Source: Alitta virens
Lineage: Eukaryota > Annelida > Polychaeta > Phyllodocida > Nereididae
Direction of reading: 5' to 3'
Assembly: GCA_932294295.1 (NCBI GenBank)
Contig: OW028574.1
Coordinates: forward strand, 14,022,215-14,086,214
DNA: 64,000 nt
The position numbers and the translations under genes were made by a program. Numbering within the stretch: the first letter of the stretch is position 1; the number at the start of each line of letters is the position of its first letter. Below, one piece after another: positions 35,901 through 50,900 of this stretch. Below the pieces are notes generated by a model. The model ran no database searches. It was not told where the DNA came from and saw only the letters and a list, made by a program, of their open reading frames with translations.

Positions 35901-38900
35901 ATGCCATTATTACACGCAGTCTAATAACTACCGTAAAACAAAGTCAAGACAGAAGAAAAAGTCACAAACAAAAAAAACACTTGCTGCAAGGTAACATATT
36001 AAAAGATTACATCCATAAAACTGCACATTTAATGCTAACCCTATAATTCTGTACAATTCGCTTTCACAAAACTTCTGTATTAAAAAATGCAAGAAATACT
36101 GGTCACAGAAAAGTCACACAAATTGCAATCCCTCCCAGAAACCAGTTTTGCAATTAAGGAGATCTGCACTAAGTGCACTGATTATCAACATCAGCAACAG
36201 TTGCATAAAAATGTGGTAAAAATGTGGTAAAATAAGGTCAAAAACCAAAGAGACACTCATTAGAATCTACTGTACTCCACATTAGTTTTCAAAGCTGTTA
36301 TGTTACACCTAACAGAAATGTTTTTCAGTAGTAAGAAATCCCCATTATTAATGCAATTTTATGTTTATATGTGGTATTATCTTTGATATAAACATAAATC
36401 ATTAAAATGATAATGCAAACAAAATATGACGTCAGCACCAAATAACCATCAGTTCCTAAACCATGGCCAATTTTTCCTCTGAGACTACAAGTCACTCTGG
36501 TCTCAGCCAGTTACACTAGTCCTGGCTGAGCAATATGAAAGCTAGCTAGCCCTAGCCACAGTATAGCCAGTCCGAATCAATCACATTACCACTAGAGTGT
36601 TTCGCTTCCGAAGACAACAATACCAGCAGAATAGCTCACTGGGTAGAAGACCAGGAGGTCGACATGGAATCGCCCAATCACCATTCATTAGCTTTGTCCA
36701 TGAAAAAGAGATTGAGTTGCGAATTGGTCACATAACAGAGAAATCAAAAGGCCAAAAAAGGCCAATATTTCCTATATAGCACTATTATCTACATTGCGCT
36801 TAATGTTCTGCATTCGTAATCGACAGACAACACTAATTGTGCAATAAGCATGGAAACAACTATTACAGTTTCTCCCAATACCACAATAGACAATAATAGA
36901 TGGACCGTCAAACCAGGATAAATGAATCTTACAATGTTGCAAGCACTCTGCAAGCAGTACTTTCCGTTGTTCCGCAGAAAAAAAACATGCTTTTATTCTT
37001 AGATAATTATGTACTAGCCTTTCACTACACAACAAAGTGGTGTCTTTTTGTGATATCATCAACACAGGCAATATAAAATTCCCACTTCTAAGATTACCTT
37101 AACTTTGATAATGTATCATTGGAATCCAAGCAAACTCTAGGATATTACACATTGTTCCAAGAACTAAGACAAGGTTGAGTAAGACTCGATGTAAATGTCA
37201 ATGAAATGCACTAGAAAAGCCAAACCAATTAGTCAGTGTAACATTGATCTAATGAGCTAATCAAGACAGCCAATACTCTGGTGAAGAAAGTTAATTGCAT
37301 GATGCAGACAAATCTTGAGTACTTATTGCCTATCTATAAAAAAATTATCACCCATGAAAGATTTAGCAAGCAAGCAGGAAATTGAATCATTCATGGATGT
37401 TTACTTGTGTTTAGCTATACAGAGTATGCAGAACATAATATGACCATAGAGTAGCCAAAGTGCTCGGAGTGTATTAAGACAGGTAAGATTTCCTGGAACC
37501 AGGACAGCATCAGACAGGCAACAGTATGCCAGCTCACCTGACCATTCCTGCAATCACAGCAGCACTAAAAGCTACCTCATCAGAATACGATTTCTAGGCC
37601 AGCTGTGGTCACTTCCCACACATACATTAGCCCCTGACCATGTTTACGTCGTTATCAAAACACACCACTACAATTTACCTCATCAGCTCATAAGACTGAT
37701 TAAATTGAACTTGGCCACACTGGCACTCGCTAAACTTGCTACCGCTTTTCTACATAAAACCCAATTGCCTAAAATAGCATGAAGCACCAACTTGCCGGGC
37801 AACAAAATTATTGACTTCACTGCACTGAAAACTTCAGCTGCTCCTGACAATCTTGGCTGCTAGGTTTCACAAGATATATCTAAAACTGTCGTGATACTCA
37901 TTTATCTGCCCCATCTGAAACCCAACTATGGCATCCAAAAATTTAAATGCCTGTCCAGTTTTTTCAGTAAACTTTGCCTATCATTCAGCAAGCAACCAGA
38001 TCAAGCTGCATGCTTCACAGCTATCTATCAAAATGCAAGCTCAACCTAGGAATATATATACAGCTGACTCAATTCGGACCATGGGAAACAAGCAGAATTT
38101 GCCGAATACTAGATGGGGCCAATGTCATGCATAGTATACCAGACCGGATCAAATTCAATTACCAGAGCACAACAGACAAAAAGAACCAAGAAAGTACACA
38201 CACAAGCTTATTTGCACTTTTCTAGAATTAAGGACTTTCATAAGCACCTATTCCGCTACATTCACAGTTAAATTCGTCATCATACACTAAATAGCTGTAT
38301 TAAATGCTTCTAATCTATGAGCCTTGAAGCTGCATTCACAACCAAAGATGCATGATGATGACCTTGGGATCAAGAGCGTGTGCTCTATACCCATTCAAGC
38401 AGGCTACTGCAGGCTACTAACGTTTAACACATGATAAATGTAAACAAGAGCAACAAAAAGCCCACAAAGTGCGCGTAGGCCATTGAATTATTGATTAGCA
38501 AGACACTACCTGCTAACATAGCTCAGCGGAGTGTGATACCTAGATGCTTGCATATATACTTCCATCAAAGGTAATGCTGAATAAGCAGAAACTACAGACG
38601 CATGCTGCACTGTTGCAGCATCATCAAAATCAATAAGCATTTACAAGTTGCATGGTTCTGAGAACAGGCTAATTTGTAGAAAATGCAATGATACACTAAT
38701 CTAATGTTCCATGCAGTCAGAGAATCCCCAATTGTGCAACAAAGCTGGTGGAAAAACTGATTAAATATCAATGCGGGCAAAAAAGCCAATGGGCCAGCAT
38801 TTGTTGATTAGATTGGAGGATGACTATTGCACTTTTCAACATCTGTCATTACTTTACAGTGCACAATGCTCAGGGAAACAACAGCACTTGGATACAGTAT

Positions 38901-41900
38901 AAACAATCCAGCATTAAGACCAATGACTGCCTTCATGAAAACCATGGTTTCATGAGGTAAGAACAAAATCATGACCATTTTGACACACCCAAATTCGGCA
39001 TTGGATAGATTTCGGCATTGGATAGATAGATAAAAAGCAGGGATGTGATTGATCAGTGATAAAAAAAAAACGGAAAATGACAGGATGAACAAAAGTAAAC
39101 CAAAAAATTTAATTTGCACATATCACGAGGGTCAATTCACATGCCAAAAAAAACGGATTTCCGGAAAAAAAAAACGGAAAAATCACATCCCTGAAAAAGT
39201 TATGGAAAGTGCAGCCCTCTAAGACAAGTGATTGCTGCTATCGAGGGTTGATGATGAGGTGAGAGAGAGCAGAGGAGTCTACCCATGTTACACATTTACC
39301 CCATGGATGGGATCTTTTACTTGCCTCAGCATAGACACCGAGTACAAGGGACCGCCAATTTAACGTCTCATCTGAACAAAATCCAGCTGGGATGTAGCTC
39401 ACGTAGAGTGCCCAGGCCAAGGATAGAACCCAGGACCTTCATCAGAGCTGGCCAATATGGAATTGGTGGATGCCTTAACCATTAGGCCACCCAGCTGCAT
39501 TGGCAAACTAATTTCAAAACCCTCCCATAAGTAATTTGTCTAGTCAAAGCAGTAATTTCCACTGGAATGCCAAAATAACACAAACAGAGAATGGCAAAAC
39601 CTAAATTCACAAAACAATACTTTATCAATGGTTCCATACCTCCAGAAACTGATTACAAAGAAACAGAGAAAAGGCTGATGTTAAGGTTCGGTCGGCTTGC
39701 TTATTAGACTTGCATAAAAGCCAGTAACGTAATACTCAGTCCATAACTGAGTGGATTGTGCAGGTTCCTTTCTGGAAATAATAACACACCACAGCAGCAG
39801 CAGCAGGGAGCCAGAAACCATACAGATGCTTTCCGACACCTATTGCAGCCATCATCAAGCAAACATCACAGTCTTTCACTAGCTTCTGACAAGCCTCTAT
39901 TATGTTCTACACAGTGACAAACACATAATAAATCAAACACGTTCTCAGAAAACTTACAAGTTTGACAATTTCCGGATACGTAGGTTCTGTGAGGACCCCG
40001 CGGGTCGCTGTGACATAGTCTACCAACTCATTGAGACAGCCCCTTTTAACTTCTTTGCTCTTCAGGTCGCATACTGGGTCCATAAAGTCGAACACCACAC
40101 AACATTGTAATAATTTCTTGATGAACAGATCCTGCTGTTCTGAAGGTGGTGTGTCTGAAAATACAAAACAGTCTGAATTACAACATGCACAACATACATT
40201 TTCTTATGACATGATGTAATTAATATAACTGAAACACATACCAGGAATACATCTGACAAAATGACTGCCAAAATGCAAAATCTATTTTCGCACAAAGTTT
40301 GGGAAAATAATTAAACACCAGTTTGTGTCTACGGGTAACACACATCAGGCTAAGATTCACGTTGAGTGCTGTACTTCACAATAGCACTCCTATTGCAATA
40401 GTAAACAAATGACAGAATCATTTACATTTAATAGCTATAAACTTCCAATGTCATAAATACTCATTATCAATTATGGTAGTAACATATTAAGATCATGACC
40501 ACCTGATATATTGGTGTCATGACCACCTATTCATGGTAAGAATTTAGGATCATGGAAATCACACCGTGTCACCTGTTTGTGAAAATATACCTGATCATGC
40601 AATTCCTTTAATTGAAAACCTTTTCAGTGTAGTTTTCACCCAGTGGCTCTTACAAGCAATTTCCAACAATAGCATTTCTGAGATTGCATTTTTGGTTTAG
40701 ATAGTAATGTATGGCCCTTTAATTAAATGTACAGGAATAAAATGCCATATGCCTTCCCCAGATGCTTCGTGAGACTGCTTGAATGAAAATACTATAAATG
40801 GAACTGCCGACAATGCGTTTGCCATGTTGACAGGAGTTAGCATGCCATTAATCCTCTATTGCTTTATGACGCTAAAGAAATAATTCTGATGAGCAAGATC
40901 ATATTGATACAGCAGCAATACATGATTGATTTCTTCTACATCCTAAGCATCACATGATTTAAACAACTTCATAAATATTGTTCAAATTTTGTTTACTTAA
41001 AGTGATTATGCCCAATCAATAATCACTGCACAGTTCAAAATGTGTTCTATGAAGTCCAGCATTATATACTGATAATCTGGGCATGATATTTTCTATAAAA
41101 TGAGGGCAACATTTACGTCATGTCAGGTTATCTTTACAGCTAGATTTAGTCACAAAAACAAGGAGCAAAAGAAATGGGACATCACAGTGACATTTGATCA
41201 TTCAATTTGCACCAGTCCGACAGTCGCGAAGACATGACCAATCTCGATAATGAGCATAATAAGGTCCAAAAGAATTACGCAAGATCTGAGGATTGATTTT
41301 ATGACCCACTGATTGGGGCTGGAAGGTTCCCACTGAGAGACTCGCTGATTTTGTTGCCTTCAAACTGTTTCTCTCCTTTGTCCTGCTACCGCTGCCTAAC
41401 AAACCCTGATGAACGAAGACAAGTTATTTCTTCCACAGCACAAAATTTATGCAGCAGCCTAGGCTCCCCACTACAACAGGGACTACAACTACGTTCAGGA
41501 AGCAACTGATAAAATGCACCACCAAGCCCACAGCTGTATTATGCTTTAAGCAACTGATAACAGGTTCCTCTTAGGAATAATAATGCAAAACTTAATGGAC
41601 TGCCAAGCAAGGCAAGAAAAAGAACTCCTAAGACTGCTGCTGAATCATGTTAGGCCAATTTATTTACATTTATGCAGCCATTGCAAAAAACACTGATAAA
41701 CTGTACTATTTTTCACTCTTTGGTCAGCTATTTGTTGTCAAAGAACACTCATCTGTCAAACATCATTAATTTATTATGCTTTTCCACACGGCATAGTGTA
41801 TTTTGTCATTTCCATTACACTAATTTGTACCAAAGACTGACATAGATCCCCAAGTACGAAATCACTGTCATCACACAAAGATGGCAAACTATGTGCTGAA

Positions 41901-44900
41901 TGATGACACAGCAAAAGATCAACCTTACACATGTATTTTCAAATATGAATTTTTGTTTCTCCTGCTGTAGAAAAACACCCTAATACATGCTCAGCAAATG
42001 CAACAAAGACAGGCAGTTTATTTTGCCATGTGCTATTCTGACTAAGCATTACACACTAGTGCAACGAAACAATGCTCTTTGCAATTTGCTTTCGACTGCA
42101 GAAGCAACATCATAGATGCAAGAATTTACTCCGAACAGTTATTTGGCACAGACACTTTCAGAGGCAGAACGCTCCAGCCAAAAAATAAGTAATTTGATCC
42201 TTCACATTTTTCACAGCTACGCCCTCTAATGGATTCAACAAGCAAAGCAAAGGAAATTGCAAGTTCCGGAGCCTAGAATAGGTACTGAAAAAGACACACA
42301 TCGATGGAAGCTTCGAGATGACAATGTCATTGGCTGCTGTTTTTCTAAAGACTGCCACAGTAGTTGCAGAACAGTTACACATGCTATAGAGTCTTCACAT
42401 CGATATATAATGACAGTGGAAGAACACTACATCATTGTACATGGCACAGACTGTACAAGACATTAAACAGGGACTGATCCGTACACTAAATTCAGTGACA
42501 TGTAAGAACTTACTTTAGTTCCATGCAATTTTATGATACAATATTTATGACATAAAACACTATGTATTTTTGACAGACAACCAATTTAGGGAACCACACA
42601 GGTCTGCTATACCATATCTATCCCATCTTAACGCAAGAAGCTGAGTTTAGCCAATGGAAATGCCATTATTTATGTACACAAAAACCCTATGCTTTTAAAC
42701 ACAGAAAAAGAATAAGAATGGCATAATTATTGTTTCACCTTCAATATTATAGGATACAACTTTCATCTCAACAAAACTCAGACCTTAGTTTTTCAAAGAA
42801 TAATCAAAGTGAGGTTCATTCAGTGATTGATTCATTTGTTTGTTCATTCATTCCTTCATCAAAACCCATTATTTCAGTCATTTTCTCATCAACTTCATTC
42901 ATTCATCCATCCATTCATTCATTCTTAACCAATACACTAAGGGATCCAACCACACAGTTCAAGGTAAAGAAAAGAATGAAGGCCTAAATTGCCTATGAAC
43001 CACATGTAGTGCCCTACATTTGTATTTATAAAGCCAAGCAAAGGTAAAAGCTGCTGGTCACTGTGAGGCTGCACAGGTTTGAAGGTGAGTGTATCATGAG
43101 GAATCTGAGAGAAGACCTTCAGATGCTCAGCAGCAGCAGCAGCAGTAGCAGTAGCAGCAGTAGCTGAGAGCATCATGTTGAGTGGTGATGAGGAGACAAG
43201 TCTGTGGCCTGCCTCCCTGCCTCTCCTCCCTCAGCTCTGCTCTCTCCTCCTTGCAACACAGCATCAATGAGCAGCTGTAGCAGCAACAGCAGCAGCAGCA
43301 GCATCAGCCATGCTAACTTGCGATCTAGCCAGCTGCCTGCCTAATCTACATAGAGCAGTGTAGAGCAGCTAGCTGGCAGCGTTGGCGGGCTACCTGGCAG
43401 CCTGCTGCAGCCTGTCCAAGCATTTGCCTTACATACAATGAGCACCCTATCAACACACCTATAGCAGCAGCACATGGATCAGGGGATCTAGCCACTAACC
43501 ATCTCTATGACTTGCTACCATGCCTACAACTTAACAGCTCTTAACAAACACCAACCGTGATTTATCTAAATTATCTCACTATACATGACAGTGATGATGA
43601 CACTTATCTAAATTGTAATCAATAATTAAATCACTGACCTATAACACAGACTTGAGCAACTCTCATCTCACAATGCACTACTTTATACTACATTGCAGAT
43701 TGCATAACATTAAATCAAACCTGATTAAACAGAAGCCTTTATATAAGATACTTGAAGGCCAGTAAAAATTCATGATCTAAGTGTACCAATGGCAAATACG
43801 ATCTCAAAATCATTAAATTTATCACACGGGTTTCTGGACTATCAAAAACTAGTTTCACTCCATTTTTACTGGGTGAATATCAATATTGTCAAATATTTGC
43901 ACACCAGTAAATCTTAGCAACACAGAGATGCAAAGAATTTCACAAACTACACAAATTTATACAAAAGCATTTCTATTTTATCCGGTACTTCTATACATAC
44001 AAAATATCAACACCTGACACATGTATGTACATACCGCAACGACAGTGTCTAAATACACAAGCGTAGGGGTTGTACTATGACGTAAATATATATAGAAATG
44101 AAAAAAAACATTAAACTATTTCACGGCACACCACAAAATTATACAGGCTGTACCACACATATCCATCATGCTAGACAATGAAAGTACTTTGAAGTTTAAC
44201 ATAGTTCTGAGGTTACCTAAATGGGAATCCCCCTTTCGAGTAATAACTGGGTCAAATTTTATGCTCCTAACACGATTGCAGCAGGACACTAAAAAGGACA
44301 TGTAAAAAAAGAATAACGCAACAAACACAAATATGAGCAGAAGGGAGTTTTTAGGTCAGCCGCAATGTGAACACACACATGTACAAATTGATATCAAAAC
44401 GACAAGTTAATATATAATATTACATGCTGTAAAGCAGTGCACATTTGATATGCTGGAATAGATGCTATCACTAATTACCATTTGCAAGCTCGCTATAACC
44501 TCCCGCACACAAGCATGAATGTACATGATACTATAAATGATATGTAACAGTCTGTGTGCATATTACACATGGACATTGGCTGAACTAACCTCATTATCGG
44601 TTTACATAATGACTAAATTGAAAATAAAATAGCAACATAATCGGGAAGCTTTATCTTGGTATATGCATCTATATTATGCCATTAGTTCATTTATTTCCCC
44701 AAAATATTTGGTAGAAAATGGGAGTCTAGTCTACTCTCGACTCCCATGGTTGATGGTTGAAATTACTCTAACCCCACATACATTGCACATATGCTTATTG
44801 CTACCAGTGTTGGTAGTCTGTTTTGAGTTCTAGTTGGCTGGTAGACCCTGCCAAGTTAGCAACGCTATAGCCATAAAACTTTTCAATGAAGGAATCACTC

Positions 44901-47900
44901 AAGTAGGAGGCAACTAGTCTCTAGCATTTGTTAAAGAAACCTGTCAATCATTACTGAGGATTTGTGTGGATTTGAATTAGCAACCAGCTATTATCGATTT
45001 ATGGTCAACAATTAACATAATACACACATCCAGATATATTTAGCACTGCACATTAAATATTAACATGCTACTAATAGCTAGCTAGGAGACCAGTCTGTAG
45101 ATGAGCCAATGAGTTGTGCACAATAAAAAATACTGCGAATCAGTAGAGATAATCCAATTAAATTTTACATATTTTCAGTACTTTTTTTACCCAATTAACA
45201 ATCCTGTGTCCCTCAAAATATATCAGTCAAATGCAAAACTGGTTGCAGTTTTTAAAGCTTAGCAATATTACAAGTACTATTTCACCATCGCAACACCGTA
45301 AAAAAAAACATTAGTACAAAATAGACCAGAAAGTGTCTAAACATGAAATGGCCATTATTCTACTTTCAAGAGAGAAAGATCAGCAGGCCTTGGCTCTTGG
45401 TTACACGGCTAGATCCTTGGTGGGCCTTCAGTTGAGAGCAAGCATTGCACCTGACTGGCACTACTTCAAGATGCTTTTTTCGCTTATCAGCCTTTGCAGA
45501 AAACACTACCGGATCAGTAATGTTCAGACACCATCTAGCTTTAGGTAAAATGTGTGTAGAGCGCAATGTAAGCCAAGCAACCTTCAAGTTCCCAGCACAA
45601 ACAAATGCTGCCCCAAAACAGCATTCGCAGACTGTCTGACAACCAAGTGGTTAAATACTTAAATAGTTTCTCTTTTAATATATATAACTATGTAAGTCAA
45701 CTTCGAGTTCTTTTAGCATCTAACCAACAGGACAGCAAATAATAATAAAAATTTGCAATAAATTATGTGTGTTATTATGACCACCATTTCAGCTAAAGTA
45801 CGAATTATTTATAATATATATATATATAATAGTGTATATATAGTCTCAAATATTGGACTTGACAGCTACCTTGAGGAGGGTTCCAACACACCCATAATTA
45901 ACAGCAAAATCCTTGGCTATATATAATTTGGAAGTCAAGGTACTGTATTATATATATTATATATATAATTTGGACAGTATCAATTTTGTATCATTATTAT
46001 CACAATCAAATTGTCATCATCATGAAACAAGCAGTTCTAAGCAAGCAATAAATAAATTCAGGCCCAAAGAAGCTATGCCAAAAACGTAAGTAGTATGATA
46101 GTACAAAATCACATATATGTACACAAATACAAGTGAATCAAGCCCTTGTATCAACTAAGATGGGCATTGCAATGTGAGACACACAAGGCCCAAGACCTAA
46201 GCTGCTAACCAAACTGACCACTAAAGATCCGGTGCTCCCTCAAGGAGTTACAAACAAAAAGGAGCGTCCACTCTAATTTCGTTTTCGCCATCGTTCATAT
46301 AACATTTACGCCATCGTTCATATAACATTTACACCATCTGATGCCAAAACAGAACCATCACAGGGAGCCCTTCAGATTGTAAACCAGTCCTGTCTAAATG
46401 CACATAAATAATTAAATGAATGGCTGCAACTTGGCATCCACTGCATGGATTCCGATCAGTGCCGCAAGCATCCTCATATTTTAATAGTAAATTATTACAT
46501 AGTAAAGGCAAACACATGACTATTGCCTCAGTATTACAGCTCTTCAAGGGACTCTTTATAACCCAATGGATTGAATGATGACAGGATGATATGCCTATGT
46601 CAAAACAGAGACCACCTAGGCAAGAGAGGTTTGAGGCTGACAGCTAAGCTTTCCAGATGTTGCATGTAGAGAGCCATTTGCAGGAGGCAGCAGACATCTC
46701 GGTGCTCTTTGCAATCTTTAGTCTAGATTTCCCTGAAACAAACCACTGTCTATGACGTCATCAGGCTATTCATAGCCCTGTCAGCCATGCCCTCCCATGA
46801 CACTCGCACGGCAGCTATCTGACAGAAGCAAGTGACAAGGCAAATCTATAAGCCAATGAATGGAGCTCTCCCGCAAAAAATACCCAAGAAATAGCCTATA
46901 ATCTCCCTCCATCATGCTGAACTACATATAATAAATGACAACGCAACATATGCAGACATAATGGTACAGCATCACACTCACTGTCACTACACTACTTTAA
47001 AAATGTTAGGAATAGCTAGCAAATATCATAGCCGGCAGCCAGAGTCTGTCAAGTTCATTACAGGAGTACTAAGCACCTAGACTGCAGGGCTAACATTAAA
47101 ATCATTAAGTAAATAATCCAGTTGACTCATTATTCAAGTCCTTAAGAGCTCAGCAAAAAACAAAAGGACAAGGCCTCGTTTGAAAAAGAATTTAACAGTG
47201 CACATGACACAGAGCAAGGTCAATCAATACTAAAATGAAATTACTTTAAAAGTCAAATCATCAGATATGCTGCCTCTACTTCAATATAGCTTGGGACAAG
47301 TCAATTGCTCTGAACAACAAAGGTCAAGAGTATGCTTATCAACATCTTGCTATTTAGTAACCACTTGTAAGAGATTAGAATTATCATCAGAGGCATTAAA
47401 TCACTAATAACAGTAGATCTATAAATAGAACAACTACTAATCTTAATTCAACACATTGTTTTTCTAATGAAATACGGATTCAGTGTGGCAAGCATATATT
47501 ACAGGGGAAGATATCACTCATTAGATGGATAAGGAGTGCAGACCAATGGACGCCATTTCTCCTCAAATAGCAAGTGATGAAGTACAAGGACTTGCAGGGT
47601 CTTCGGTTTTAGATGTAAACACTGAGATCAATAACATCAATGATCGAACAACCTCTTACACTCCATAGAGTTTGAATGTAACACGATGCTGCAGTTATAT
47701 TAGAAACTCAAGAAATAAGGTCTGAAAATAGGAAAATATTTTGGTAATACTACTCTAAATTACATAAGCGTGTAACTGTATTAGAAAGCAATTATTGTGA
47801 ATATTAAAACACAGGTCCTTTTAATAATCAGAATAAGTCTAGGCTTCTGCTAAACGTTCGCCACGGTCCTCTTGGTGAAATTTATGTAACTGTGGCTAAA

Positions 47901-50900
47901 TTAAATGCTTGTGTGGCGAAAATCTGTCAAACTTAGTGGCGAAAATGCCTATGAGCCAAGCAATCTGATTGGTCCTCAGAATGGTGTCATCATTGTATTA
48001 CGAAAGCTGCTTCAAATAATGGTGGCTAACCTGTCTCTGTTGAGGGCTAAGGCTGAAATTAATCTAGAGGAAGCCTAGGAAGTAAATGATTCATTAGGAG
48101 TTCAGTACATGAAATAATTTCACAAGGAATATTGATACCATAAACCCACACCGCACCAACAGTAACCTGATTTTGCTCGTACGAAACACAATTAGGGAGT
48201 ATTAATAGCACTACACATGCTAGTCAGTAGCAGATCAATATCAGAGGGCAAAAATTCACACAAGGTTGCTGGATCTCATTGATTGCCCCAGTCCATAACA
48301 TTTGCATAAAGTTCTGGCCAAAGCTAAGAGATTTAGGAAGCAGGCCAATTGAAGCTAGCTAATTTGTTATACTAGTGACGCAATGGGTTTTTGGACCGAC
48401 CACCTACTTGATATGATATCAACAATAAAACTTTTATGTTGCTATAAAAATTTCCATGTACATCTGTATAAGACATCTATCTCCAATACAAATTCAGTTA
48501 GACATGAAACTTAGGTCTCAGAGTTCAACCACAAAATAATTATGACAAGAGGACAAAAGCTGGTCATAAGTATTCTAGATAGACTTTAAAAATATATATT
48601 AGTGGAGGCTTGACAATGCTTGAAAGTGACAAAACTAGATTTTACTTAGTTCTGCACACGTATGTTAGAGCTAAGCACCCCAAAAAAAAAGAAGAATCAT
48701 TTGAAGGACAGTGTGGCAATATCGCAACTAATTTGCTTGATGTTTGCCACCTTATTTTCATACACAAAGTTTGTGAGAACTAGAGCATGTCGTAATCATT
48801 TTTTAGTGACTAACCAAATCCTGTACATCCAAGCTCATATATATGTTTATATATACAAGCTTTTCCATTGATTGCATGGTAATTAGTGAGCATTTCCAAA
48901 GTCAGAATGATTATTAATAATAGAGAAGTTTAACAGCAAACCATTTCAAATCGTTCTGCTATAAGTCTATCCCAAATTAATACAAACCTTTGCAAACACC
49001 CTGGGCACTTTCTCACAATTCATTTTCTGCAAATGCTGCAAACGGTCTAAGTCATAAGGGTTTTTTGTTTAAGCAATGAAAATATAATCTTTCAAACTGT
49101 AACTACTACGACAAAATCAGTGTTCAACAACAAGGAATAGTATTATATGAGCCAGGGTTCCAGCTATGCCATTTGAGCATAGCGCTGCGCCATGCCCGAC
49201 GCCTATTGCACCATGCCTGATTTTTTTTTAGCGCCATGCCCAAAATTAAGTGAAGACCTTCCTTTTTTTTTTTGGCCTTTTCAACAAGCTGGGCCTAGCT
49301 GGGAATATGAGCCTATTCAGGTGCCCTAATATCTTTGTGTGCCATGCCCAATTTAAATCCTAGATAAATTCAATTATTTCACAAACACCATAAGCCATTT
49401 TTGCATGTTTTCTAGACGCTCTTTTCATTATATTGCAATTAATTAGCAATTCAACAATTTTCAGAACCCATATTAAATATTTTTATAAATTTCTTGTCAA
49501 AAAGGAATGTTTAAATCAACTTCCTGTCAAAAAACACCGATCTGAAAAAGGTGGCTCCTTAGTTAGAAATGTGGCTAACTGCAGGATGACATGATTACTA
49601 CGTCGATTAGCCACAGTGGCTAATGATTTTAAAAGTCTACCGAGATCCCTGCTATGGTATTTGAAATAGTGCCAAAAATGTTTACATTTTTCAAAATTAA
49701 TTTTTGAAAATACCCTATATATATATATATATATATCCGAGCTGACTTATGCGAAGTAAAGTCCATTAACTAGGCTGATTACAGGTAAACGGCAGTTGAA
49801 GGCGGTATTAACCAGTTTAAAATAGGTTTACGGCTGCCTTTTCGCAAACCCTGATTACAAGATACATTGTCATTTTAAAAAAAATGCAATTTATGTTATC
49901 AAAATGATGTGTATCAATTGCACAAATTATCAAAAAAAAAATATATTATGTATTGTGCGAAGATGTAGGGGTTCGTCAGGTGCAATTTATTAACTCTGAC
50001 AGGGCGTTAATTGTGTTTCTGAAACTGATACTTCCTCTAGTCTTGGTGGATGCAATGCAGACGATTAAAGTAATGAATGATTTAGGTACAAAGGAGTACA
50101 AAAACAAAGATATACATTTATTAATTACCTCCATCAGGACTCCGTGCTCAGGTTATGTTTTTGGTCATGCTTAATCAATTTGTAATATTTAAAATTCACC
50201 TGCATATCATGTCCTGTTAGTGATGGTAATGTATGGCCAAATGAGAAAAGATCAATATTTGAACTTTTTCATACAAGATGCAGCATCAAAAATAATTTTC
50301 CTGATTTCAAGTCAAATTATAAATAATATTGCCCATTTTGAAAATACTCTATGGGTTATGAACATTTAGCCAATTTGAGCCAATGTGAGTTTACTACGTG
50401 GGATCCAATCCTTAAGTTTAGATTTTTTTTCTCCAAAAAGGACACTCATTTATCCTTAGCTGATTTCAAATTACATTGTCACCTTATACATTATTGTCTG
50501 TAGGCACATTTCTCATCATGTTAGCTGTTTTGTGACACGAAAAATAAGTGTTGCCAAAAAGTAGAATTTAACAGCAACATAATACCAATCATAATCAGAA
50601 CTTCATGCAGTCTTACTGTCTGACTGAACTGTAAACAGCCATACAACCTCATCTCCAGATGACATGTCAAGGTGAAGGCAAATAATTATTGTGTAAGGGC
50701 AATTCCTAATGGCATAAATTATCTACAACTTGCATTTCACTATCCCACTGCCCTTAAGTTACATCAGTTTATATGAACAGCCATCAGAAATAGATGTAAT
50801 GATGAGTTGATGAGGCCTTCAGTCTAGACAATGTTACGAATTAACACCGTTGGGTGGGGCTTTAGTATGCCCATACATTGTGATACTACACCTGACGGCT

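Larger units (their letters stand above)
31219..39957 (-). other. PPP2R5 intron 2
   Basis: Holds MITE C, a small MITE and a SINE (separate entries), plus degenerate CAG/CAT-rich simple sequence near 35680-35770. No nested gene was recognised on either strand. Confidence 0.7.

Noticed and set aside
49157..49650. Recurring GCGCCATGCCC motifs in PPP2R5 intron 1
   Set aside because: Four scattered motif copies with irregular spacing; ends, duplications and coding signals are missing, so it was not called as an element.
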